Source: Clostridium carboxidivorans P7 (lineage in GTDB: Bacteria; Bacillota; Clostridia; Clostridiales; Clostridiaceae). From it: a stretch of DNA of 64,000 nucleotides. Shown here one piece after another: positions 57,080 to 64,000 of the stretch. Made by a program: the position numbers and the translations under genes. Below the pieces are notes generated by a model, which saw only the letters and a list, made by a program, of their open reading frames with translations, did not search any database and was not told the DNA's origin. The stretch's first letter is position 1, and each line of letters opens with the position of its first letter. The stretch is from assembly GCF_001038625.1 (NCBI RefSeq), contig NZ_CP011803.1:310001-374000 (forward strand), in the 5' to 3' direction.

Positions 57080-57841
57080 GCTTTGACACTACCAGGAAAT
57101 ACTGCAGCAGTAAATTTAAAAAGTGGTTGTAGTGGAATTCAGGTGAATAATTTAGATATTGAAAATGGACAATTGAATGTAAATATAGGAGACAAGGAAA
57201 GTGTGTCACTTAATAATATAACTGCAGCGATAAATGACAATAGGAAGATAGATGTATCTATAGCTGGAGCAACTGGTGATAGTGTGTTCAATATAAATGG
57301 TATGTATACAACTAATCTTTCTATTACAGGTAGTGGAAAAGTTATACTAGGTAAATACAGATGGTTTGAAATGAATATAATAAGTTTAATTGGAAAAATT
57401 GATATTGATGCAAGTGCAATAGATGTTTACCTGGAAGAAGAAACAAAGGTTGTCAATTTAAATACAAATGGTATAACTACAAATATAATGATAGGGCGTG
57501 GAATAGTTCAGAATTTAAATATAAATGGTATAACTACAAATTTAGAGATATATAGTGGAATAGTTTTCAATTTATTCATAAATGGCATTACAACGGGTGC
57601 TACACATGTTTTGGCAAGTGCTGGAGGGTTTAAAACAGTACAAATTGATAGAGGAAATACAGATTTATATTTTGAAGATTCATGCACAATTACAAATTCA
57701 ATAAATTTGAATTACAACAATATAACTATTACTTGTCCATATAGTTGGATACCTGACGGAAAATTTATTGTACAAGGTGGAGTTACAGATAAAAGTACTG
57801 TTAAAATAAATAAGAGACCTATTACAGAATATGGTTTATAG
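57080..57841 (+). pseudogene. C-terminal part of the giant repeat protein, beyond the in-frame stop
   Basis: Same frame as the preceding ORF, directly after its TAA. ILDSSGTGR-stop-ALTLPGN matches the earlier repeat ILDSEGNNKFTLTTPN, showing that the stop cuts a repeat unit. The remaining 250 residues continue beta-helix-like strands with a repeated NLNxNGITTN motif (three times near 57465-57590). There is no good ribosome binding site for the TTG at 57083. Probably not translated unless the stop is read through; a sequencing error would restore one 2100-residue protein. Confidence 0.65.
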
Positions 57842-57860
57842 ATAAAGTTTAGATTTTAAT

Positions 57861-57922
57861 AAGGCCTGGGAACTTTGCAAGTTTGATTTTATTAAACATT
57901 GGAAAGTTCTTAGGCTTTTTTA
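57861..57922 (+). terminator. Terminator after the giant repeat gene
   Basis: AGGCCTGGGAACTTT and AAAGTTCTTAGGC pair in a long imperfect stem followed by TTTTTT. Confidence 0.7.
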
Positions 57923-57985
57923 TATATAAAGAGGATAGAATTTTTAGGTTCTATATTATAATAGCAAATTTTATAATATCATACT

Positions 57986-58741
57986 CTAAAGTGTCATGCT
58001 ATACAGTAATTTAGCTGCAATAGCTAAAGACATAGTTACAAAAATAGGCTTTATAATTTTAGAACCTTTTCTTAAAGCTATTTTTGCTCCTAAATGTGCA
58101 CCTATTACCATAAACACTGCAACAGGTAAACCTATTTTATAGTTAATTTCTCCTCTTACTGCAAATACAATGATAGATGCAATATTACCTACAAAGTTCA
58201 TTACTTTACAGTTTCCACCTGCTCTTATAAAGTTAAAATTATATATTTTTATAAGACCAAAAATCAAGAAGGTACCGACACCGGCTCCTAGAAAGCCATC
58301 GTAAAAGCCTAAGAATAGAGCAAGAATAATACCTAGAGTTATATTTTTTCTTGAAATGTTCTTAAATCTATCCTCCATTCCTATATTTTTTGAAAATAAG
58401 CTGTATAACCCAACAAATAGTAGGAGTATGGGTACTATAGTATTAAGATAACTTGTTTTTATACGCAGTACAGTAGTTGCTCCTAAAATACCACCAATAA
58501 AGCTAAAAGGGATTAAGTATTTTAATATATTAAAATCTACTTTTTTAGACTGTGCAAATTTAATTGAGCTGGAAAAGGTTGAACAACAAGAAGTAAACTT
58601 ATTTGTACCTAGTGCTAGATGTGGTGGTATTCCTGCTAATAAATATGCTGGTAAGCTTATTATACCTCCACCACCAGATATGGAATCAACAAAAGCTGCA
58701 AAAAAACAAGCTGTACACAAGAAAATTAAGTTATTATCCAA
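57986..58741 (-). CDS. TSUP (TauE/SafE) family permease
   Basis: 251 residues, about eight membrane helices. The first, FLCTACFFAAFVDSISGGGGIISLPAYLLAG, has the family motif DSISGGGG; the second half repeats it (LGFYDGFLGAGVGTFLIFG). TSUP proteins export or import sulfite, sulfonates and other sulfur or organic acids. A LysR gene is divergent, 208 bases away, and could regulate it. RBS AGGAGG is upstream. Substrate unknown. Confidence 0.88.
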   Translation of the reverse strand: MDNNLIFLCTACFFAAFVDSISGGGGIISLPAYLLAGIPPHLALGTNKFTSCCSTFSSSIKFAQSKKVDFNILKYLIPFSFIGGILGATTVLRIKTSYLNTIVPILLLFVGLYSLFSKNIGMEDRFKNISRKNITLGIILALFLGFYDGFLGAGVGTFLIFGLIKIYNFNFIRAGGNCKVMNFVGNIASIIVFAVRGEINYKIGLPVAVFMVIGAHLGAKIALRKGSKIIKPIFVTMSLAIAAKLLYSMTL

Positions 58742-58949
58742 GGATATCCCTCCTTAAAATTTTAGTTTTATAAAAGACAAAAAATATATTAGAAATTAAA
58801 TAACTTAAATATTTGATAGTACTAGTTTTTAAGCATGCTTAACTTTTCATCTATTATTATAACAAAGAAGATTTCATATGAAAAATATATATAAAGTATT
58901 ATAATCATACTTACAAAGTATAAATAATGTATGGGAAGTGATTGTTTGC

Positions 58950-59813
58950 ATGGATATAAGACAATTAAAATATTTTCTTGCGATTGCTGAAGAAGAGAAT
59001 ATAACGAGAGCTGCCGAAAAATTACATATAGCTCAACCTCCACTTAGCCATCAATTAAAATTGTTGGAGTATGAACTAGGGGTGAAACTAATAGATAGAA
59101 GCACACGTAAAATACAATTAACAGATACAGGAGAAAAATTACGATATCGAGCTGAGCAGATGTTAAATTTAATGGAAACTACAGTAAGAGAATTAAAAGA
59201 TATTAATGAAGGGGTTCAAGGAACTTTGTTAATTGGTACAGTACCATCTTCAGGAGCAACACTTTTGCCAGAGAGAATCCATAGTTTTCATGAGAAATAT
59301 CCAGGTATTGATTTTCAGATATGGGATGGTGATACTTATAGGATAATGGAGCTGCTCAGTAGTGGAACAATAGAAATTGGTATTATACGAACTCCATTTA
59401 ATTCTAAAATTTATGAATCAATATGCTTACCTAAAGAGCCAATGGTGACAGCTAGCAGCAATTCATATTCTTATAATAAACAAGGATCTTTAGAAATTGC
59501 TGAACTTGTGGATACACCATTAGTAATTGATAGAAGATTTGAGAAAGTTATAGTTGATGCATTTGAAAAAGAAAGAGTTAAGCCTAAGATTATTTGCAGA
59601 GGTGATGATGTTAGATCTATACTTCTTTGGGCAAGTACTGGAATTGGAGTAGCTATTGTACCTAAAGCTGCTACTGGACTTATTCCGAATTCTAATTTAA
59701 ATTATAGGAAAATTAATCTAACTTCTGTAGAGACACAGACAGCTATAATATGGATGAAAAATAGATATTTATCATCTGCAGCTAGACATTTTTTAAAAAC
59801 CTTTAAAGAGTAG
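58950..59813 (+). CDS. LysR family transcriptional regulator
   Basis: 287 residues. Helix-turn-helix at the start, DIRQLKYFLAIAEEENITRAAEKLHIAQPPLSHQLKLLE, then substrate-binding domain (TVPSSGATLLPERIHSFHEKYPGIDFQIWDGD, IEIGIIRTP). ATG 58950 gives the standard LysR beginning; the GTG at 58938 is less likely. Divergent from the TSUP permease gene, which is the probable target. The effector is unknown. Confidence 0.9.
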   Translation: MDIRQLKYFLAIAEEENITRAAEKLHIAQPPLSHQLKLLEYELGVKLIDRSTRKIQLTDTGEKLRYRAEQMLNLMETTVRELKDINEGVQGTLLIGTVPSSGATLLPERIHSFHEKYPGIDFQIWDGDTYRIMELLSSGTIEIGIIRTPFNSKIYESICLPKEPMVTASSNSYSYNKQGSLEIAELVDTPLVIDRRFEKVIVDAFEKERVKPKIICRGDDVRSILLWASTGIGVAIVPKAATGLIPNSNLNYRKINLTSVETQTAIIWMKNRYLSSAARHFLKTFKE

Positions 59814-60021
59814 TTCAAAATATATGGTGTTGCTAAACTATCCTTTAAAGAAGTTAATAAAAAAGATTAGTTTAGATTGTAAAACTTTTTTAAAATAGAA
59901 ACTTTAACTAACAATATAGATTTTCGTGTAATATACTGACTAAATCAGTTATAAAATAACATACAATATAATCCATAATATACCTAAACATGATAATATT
60001 GGTCATGAAGGGAGGGATATT

Positions 60022-60198
60022 ATGGATAGAGTAGAACAGTTATTGAAGAAAATTGAAGAAACTAGGACTTATATGAACGACTTAATAAAGGAGAAATCAG
60101 ATTTGCTGGATCCGGAAGTAATAATCGTAAGCCAAATGCTAGATTCAATTTTGGATGAATATTATAAAATTCTCCAGCAAGAAAACATCAGGAAGTAG
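60022..60198 (+). CDS. Spo0E-like sporulation phosphatase
   Basis: 58 residues, too small for usual gene calls. Two helices with the motif VSQMLDSILDEYY, matching the SQxLD signature of Spo0E-type aspartyl-phosphate phosphatases that remove phosphate from Spo0A and delay sporulation. RBS GGGAGGG lies eight bases before the ATG. Monocistronic as far as seen. Confidence 0.85.
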   Translation: MDRVEQLLKKIEETRTYMNDLIKEKSDLLDPEVIIVSQMLDSILDEYYKILQQENIRK

Positions 60199-60207
60199 CT
60201 AAAAAAC

Positions 60208-60304
60208 AGAAGAGGTAATAGAGAGACAAGCATGTTAAAACAGCATATAAAATACTATATAGTATAAAAAAGTTAAAATTGAAGGGGAGATTATTACCTC
60301 TTCT
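60208..60304 (+). repeat. 13-bp inverted repeat with 71-base interior after the Spo0E-like gene
   Basis: AGAAGAGGTAATA (60208-60220) and its exact complement (60292-60304). The inside contains ATACTATATAGTAT. Could be a structured 3' element or small RNA; no T-run follows directly. Confidence 0.4.
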
Positions 60305-60445
60305 TCGAACAAAAAGAGTTGAGTTTTTATACATAATATATATAATATAAATAGTTGGATGTATGAAAGTTAAATATAAAGTGATTGAAGATTAATCATA
60401 ATATATAGTGAAATAATTATAGCGTTGAGTTTGGGAGGAAATTTA

Positions 60446-61240
60446 ATGATAAAACTTATAGCAAGTGATATGGATGGTACTTTGGTAAATGATGAAGGAA
60501 AGATAAATGAAAAAATGTTTGAATTAATAAATAATCTTCATGAAAAAAATATAAAATTTGCAGCAGCCAGTGGCAGATTTTATTCACAGCTGAGCAAAAA
60601 TTTTGAAAAAATAAAGACAAGCATTATATTTATATCACATAATGGGGCACTAGTAAAATTCAATAATAAGGGACAAACTCTTTATTCAAGCTGCATTTCA
60701 TCACAAGATATAGAGCATGTAGCAAATTTAAAAAGAGATTTTGGGGAGAAGTTATTTTTAGCAGCTGCGGATGATGCATATATGGTAAATCCATCACAGG
60801 CCCTATTAGATGAGTTTAAATTTTATGATATACCTTTGGTAATAATAAAATCCTTTAAGGAAGTAAAAAGTCCAATTTATAGAATGACTTATTATACAAA
60901 GGATGGTGTAAAGCCAGAAACTGTTGAATATTTAAAAAACAATTTAAATGAAAATCTTGAATTTGTAGTGTCTGGTGGGAAGTGGATAGATATAATGAAT
61001 AAGGGTACCAGCAAAGGAAATGCCATAAAAATACTTCAACAAAAATTTGGTATAAATGAAAACAATACAATGGTTTTTGGAGATTATTATAATGATTTAA
61101 GTATGTTTAAAGAGGCATATTACAGCTATGCCATGGAAAATGCTCCAGAAGACGTTAAAAAACATGCTAATTTCATTGCGGAAAATAATAATAAAAATGG
61201 AGTATATAATGTAATTAACAAGTATGCTGCTTCCATTTAA
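60446..61240 (+). CDS. Cof-type HAD family phosphatase
   Basis: 264 residues. HAD motifs: IASDMDGTLVNDEG (I), ASGRFYSQL (II), KGNAIKILQ (III) and FGDYYNDLSMFKEA (IV), with a type IIB cap between. Dephosphorylates small sugar or nucleotide phosphates; specificity is not evident. ATG 60446 is preceded by GGGAGG; the longer frame to 60425 is not. Monocistronic with its own terminator. Confidence 0.9.
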   Translation: MIKLIASDMDGTLVNDEGKINEKMFELINNLHEKNIKFAAASGRFYSQLSKNFEKIKTSIIFISHNGALVKFNNKGQTLYSSCISSQDIEHVANLKRDFGEKLFLAAADDAYMVNPSQALLDEFKFYDIPLVIIKSFKEVKSPIYRMTYYTKDGVKPETVEYLKNNLNENLEFVVSGGKWIDIMNKGTSKGNAIKILQQKFGINENNTMVFGDYYNDLSMFKEAYYSYAMENAPEDVKKHANFIAENNNKNGVYNVINKYAASI

Positions 61241-61268
61241 CTAATATTATTAAAAGGATTTATTTATA

Positions 61269-61306
61269 AACCGCACACTTAAATTTGAATAGGTGTGCGG
61301 TTATTT
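61269..61306. terminator. Bidirectional terminator, HAD gene / CBS gene
   Basis: AACCGCACAC and GTGTGCGGTT form a perfect stem between two converging genes. Confidence 0.8.
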
Positions 61307-61322
61307 AACTTTTAAATAAATG

Positions 61323-61778
61323 TTAAAGTATAGATTTAAAGCAATTCCTTATGACATCTCCACGACTAATAATACCAACTAGTACTCCATTATGTTCTAC
61401 TGGTAATTTTTTTATACTTTTTTTGGCTAATATAGAGGCAACGTTCTCAATGTCTTCATTCATGTTAACTTTAATAACCTTCCGTTGAGCTATATCCATA
61501 ATGTTTAAGTTAAGTATTTTTTGAAGCCTGTCTTCAAATTCATCATCATCACCTTTTGCAGCAGAAACATAATATAAAAAATCTACCACCAAGTTTTCAT
61601 GCTTTCCTATGTATCTCATAATATCACCATCGCTTACATAGGCTACAATTTGATTTTTGCTATTTGTTATAGGAATACCGCTTATGCGATATTTAATGAA
61701 TTTCTTTATAACAGACCTTACTAGATCATTTTCATTGACTGTGTACACCTCAGTAATCATTATTTCATGAGCTTGCAT
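61323..61778 (-). CDS. Tandem CBS-domain protein
   Basis: 151 residues with two CBS domains: IMITEVYTVNENDLVRSVIKKFIKYRISGIPIT with YVSDGDIMRYIG, and KVNMNEDIENVASILAKKSIKKLPVEHNGVLVGIISRGDVIR. CBS pairs bind adenine nucleotides and sense energy state. No effector domain is fused. Start at 61778 (MQAHEIMITE) has GGAGG seven bases before it; the frame to 61796 includes that site. Cytoplasmic. Confidence 0.9.
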   Translation of the reverse strand: MQAHEIMITEVYTVNENDLVRSVIKKFIKYRISGIPITNSKNQIVAYVSDGDIMRYIGKHENLVVDFLYYVSAAKGDDDEFEDRLQKILNLNIMDIAQRKVIKVNMNEDIENVASILAKKSIKKLPVEHNGVLVGIISRGDVIRNCFKSIL

Positions 61779-62078
61779 AATCCAACCTCCTAGCATATAT
61801 AATTTTTACTCTTTTGTTAATAAGTTGCTATAATTTAATTATATAGCTTGGTGGAAGGATGTCAATGATGTATTTACATAATTTAACATAATAGATATAT
61901 TGATACCAATATATAAGAATAAGTTTGAGTAGTAAACAAATACATAAGAAAATGTGTTTTAAAAATCAATATAAGGTAACTAATTTGAAACTAAAGATTG
62001 ACTTTGATAAAATAAGTAGAGTATTTGAAAATTTAACTGATGATTTGCTTAATAATCTAAAATAGAGGAGACATTACA
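61779..62078. other. Intergenic region between divergent CBS and glycosyltransferase genes
   Basis: AT-rich. A short open frame (61952-62064, 37 codons, ending INNLK-like) precedes the glycosyltransferase RBS but has no good binding site of its own. No other feature seen. Confidence 0.4.
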
Positions 62079-63380
62079 ATGAAAAGTATAGATAAAATTA
62101 CTGCAAGTACATTATTTTTAGAAAAAAACTATTACAAATCAATAACAATGTTAGGTATTCTAATTTGTGTTATATGGGCTGCTGTAGTAAATACAAAACC
62201 ATTTTCAGATTTTGCATATTATGATGAAGTTGCAAGGCAGATTGCCGCAGGAGGTGCCTGGGGAGACACATATACTTCTGTTGGATATTCCATTGTTTTA
62301 GGGGGCATATATAAAATATTTGGAAGCAGTTTGATAGTTGCAAAGATATTTAATTTAATTTTAACCTTTTTTAATTATATACTTATGTACAATATTTTGA
62401 AAAGTGTAGAGTTAAAGGAAAATAAAAGAAAACTAGTATATGCATTATTTGTTTTTTTTCCTGATAACATTTTTTATAATAGTATATTAGCAACAGAAAT
62501 ATTATTTACAACTATATTGCTTCTAATAACCTTAATATATCATAAAAATATTAAGCATAAATATATAATTATTGGAGCCTTAACAGGTATGAATACTATG
62601 ATTAAACCATTTTTTATGATATTTTTCTTTGCTATATTTGTAATAGAGATAATTTTAAAATTTAAATTTATAAAGGTAATAAAACATTCATTAATAGTTT
62701 TAATCACTAGTGCCTTAGTTATATCTCCATGGATATATAGAAATACTAAGTTAATAGGACAGTTTACTTATGTATCAAATAATAGTGGTATTGTATTATA
62801 CATAAATAATAATTCTCAAAATCATTATGGTGCATGGATGCCAGCAAGTGAGGTTGAGGATTCAATTGTAAATAAAAAAGAATATAAAAAAGCTAATATG
62901 ACAGAAAAAAATAATATGTTAAGTGATGCAGCTAAGAAATGGATAAAAGAACATCCAGTACAGTTTGTACAACTTGGATTTAAAAGATTATATAAAACAT
63001 ATCTTATTGGATATTCTATAACTTATAGCTTTAATGGAGCTGGTTTAAATAAAATTACAGAAAATATTTTAACTGCTTATTCCAGTGCCATATCAATATT
63101 AGTAGCTGCAGTATCAATTATAGTGATGATTATGTATAGTAAAAAGGTAATTTGCAGCATATTCAATAAAGAAAAAGTTAATTCATATAGTGTTTATAGT
63201 TTAATTTGTTTTTATATGTTTTCTTGTATGTATTTTATTACTGAAGGACAGCCGCGTTATGCATTTCCAGTTATATTTATTATGATTTATTTCTTTTCAG
63301 ATTTAATTGGAATAAAAAAATTTAGACAGGAAAAAATAGATAGTGACCACAACGCTCTGTTTACAAAATCCAATTTGTAA
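62079..63380 (+). CDS. GT39/ArnT-like membrane glycosyltransferase
   Basis: 433 residues with about ten membrane helices. The N-terminal loop FSDFAYYDEVARQIAAG has the acidic motif expected for lipid-phosphate-sugar-dependent GT-C enzymes (PMT/ArnT type); GQPRYAFPVIFIMIYFF near the end is also typical. It probably transfers a sugar from an undecaprenyl-phosphate donor outside the membrane; acceptor unknown. RBS AGAGGAG. Stands alone before a terminator. Confidence 0.8.
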   Translation: MKSIDKITASTLFLEKNYYKSITMLGILICVIWAAVVNTKPFSDFAYYDEVARQIAAGGAWGDTYTSVGYSIVLGGIYKIFGSSLIVAKIFNLILTFFNYILMYNILKSVELKENKRKLVYALFVFFPDNIFYNSILATEILFTTILLLITLIYHKNIKHKYIIIGALTGMNTMIKPFFMIFFFAIFVIEIILKFKFIKVIKHSLIVLITSALVISPWIYRNTKLIGQFTYVSNNSGIVLYINNNSQNHYGAWMPASEVEDSIVNKKEYKKANMTEKNNMLSDAAKKWIKEHPVQFVQLGFKRLYKTYLIGYSITYSFNGAGLNKITENILTAYSSAISILVAAVSIIVMIMYSKKVICSIFNKEKVNSYSVYSLICFYMFSCMYFITEGQPRYAFPVIFIMIYFFSDLIGIKKFRQEKIDSDHNALFTKSNL

Positions 63381-63413
63381 AACTTCATATAATATGGGTT
63401 TCATTTTCAATTT

Positions 63414-63457
63414 AAAAAGCTATAAAATATAGGATTAACCTAATTTTATAGCTTTTT
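63414..63457 (+). terminator. Terminator after the glycosyltransferase gene
   Basis: AAAAGCTATAAAAT and ATTTTATAGCTTTT, a perfect 14-bp stem with a TAGGATTAACCTA inner loop. Confidence 0.75.
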
Positions 63458-63794
63458 ATGTTTATATTATATATTTATACCTAAGCTAAAAAGATAACTT
63501 TTAGCTAAAGTGATAAAAGCTTTATCAACTTTCATTTTAACTGTTTACAATAATATTAAAAAGCATTATACTTATAATAAGATAACGTTTTTGTTATGTA
63601 GTTAAAAAAATAAATAAAGGATAATACCACTCCTAAAGTAAAAATTCAATATGAACACAAAAATTAGGAAAAGTGAGTATTACCCCTTAAAAGTTTTATA
63701 TTTATTAGATAATGTAATTAGATTTAAAAAATAAAATATTTATAGTAATCTTTTTAGGGAGTATGGCATTAAATAAATGAAAAAAATAAATTAT
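63458..63794. other. Intergenic region with an imperfect hairpin
   Basis: No coding frame seen. At 63620-63685, TAATACCACTCCTAA and TTAGGAAAAGTGAGTATTA pair with small bulges; on the minus strand T-rich sequence follows, so this is probably the terminator of the molybdoenzyme gene. Confidence 0.45.
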
Positions 63795-64000
63795 TTAAGC
63801 ATTTACTTCATAAGTATCTTTTGTTACTCCCATTTTTTTACGTAATTCAGTATATTTTTGTGCTAGTTCCTTTTCAGCTAAGGCTTGATTAGGAAAAGGT
63901 TCTACTTTAATAGCACAATATTTGTATTCTGGAGTTTTTGATATAGGATCTAAATTATCACAAGTAAGTTCATTACAAGCTCCAATCCACCATTGATAAG
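63795..64000 (-). CDS. Molybdopterin oxidoreductase, C-terminal end (partial)
   Basis: Only the last 67 residues before the stop at 63795 are in the window: WWIGACNELTCDNLDPISK then TPEYKYCAIKVE. NxLT...DPxSxxPEYK is the usual end of the molybdopterin dinucleotide-binding domain in formate dehydrogenase, polysulfide/thiosulfate reductase and related enzymes. The substrate cannot be told from this end. Confidence 0.7.
   Translation of the reverse strand, partial: YQWWIGACNELTCDNLDPISKTPEYKYCAIKVEPFPNQALAEKELAQKYTELRKKMGVTKDTYEVNA

Noticed and set aside
61952-62064. 37-codon open frame just before the glycosyltransferase gene
   Set aside because: No binding site and no family; could be a remnant, but not supportable as a gene.
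1-64000. CRISPR array, tRNA or rRNA genes, insertion sequences
   Set aside because: Looked for on both strands; no regularly spaced repeats, CCA-ended cloverleaf candidates, rRNA signatures or transposase motifs were found.

Overview
The window is AT-rich chromosome with strong AAGGAGG-type ribosome binding sites, AGA/AAA/ATA-rich codon use, many ferredoxin-dependent enzymes and sporulation genes (Spo0E-like, CotF-like, PdaA-like). This fits an anaerobic, spore-forming Clostridium (sensu stricto). The species cannot be fixed from the sequence. I saw no rRNA, tRNA, CRISPR array, insertion sequence or prophage core.

Layout. 1-10.5 kb: 3' part of a ferredoxin-type protein, a very large hybrid histidine kinase, an LrgA/LrgB pair with a CdaR/PucR-type regulator, then on the minus strand threonine aldolase, a soluble chemoreceptor and a YitT protein. 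11-21.7 kb: a 1439-residue CoA-dehydratase-activase-like ATPase overlapping its TetR gene, an HD-GYP protein, a CotF-like coat protein, a PocR-domain histidine kinase, an MFS transporter and a GntR regulator. 22-32.8 kb: the most unusual region, one long plus-strand cluster with a 4-hydroxybutyryl-CoA dehydratase homologue (all cluster ligands conserved), a NifU-type Fe-S protein, an acyl carrier protein, an AMP-forming ligase, LuxE- and LuxC-type acyl activation/reduction enzymes, an aminotransferase and pyruvate:ferredoxin oxidoreductase. Its promoter carries GntR-type TTGTATAC half-sites, one of them between the -35 and -10 boxes.

33-41 kb: a PrpR-like sigma-54 activator followed by butyrate kinase with a visible -24/-12 promoter, a PdaA-like deacetylase, an RsiV-like protein, and the UPF0210/UPF0237 (ACT) pair preceded by two tandem T-box leaders. 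41-47 kb: FAH-family hydrolase, D-serine ammonia-lyase, a small gene broken by an in-frame TGA, and the fructose PTS genes fruK-fruA. 47-51.4 kb: an NAD module of NrtR-like Nudix regulator, NADAR protein, short PRPP synthetase and nicotinamide phosphoribosyltransferase, with a near-consensus promoter and a perfect 22-bp-arm inverted repeat before the last two genes. 51.5-57.8 kb: a giant DNRLRE/beta-helix repeat protein cut by an in-frame TAA. 58-64 kb: TSUP permease, LysR regulator, Spo0E-like protein, HAD phosphatase, CBS-pair protein, GT39-like membrane glycosyltransferase, and the 3' end of a molybdopterin oxidoreductase running off the window.

Several starts were moved from the longest reading frame to a downstream codon because a Shine-Dalgarno sequence sits at the right distance. 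These choices are stated in each entry. All functions come from motif and family recognition by eye; no database search was run.
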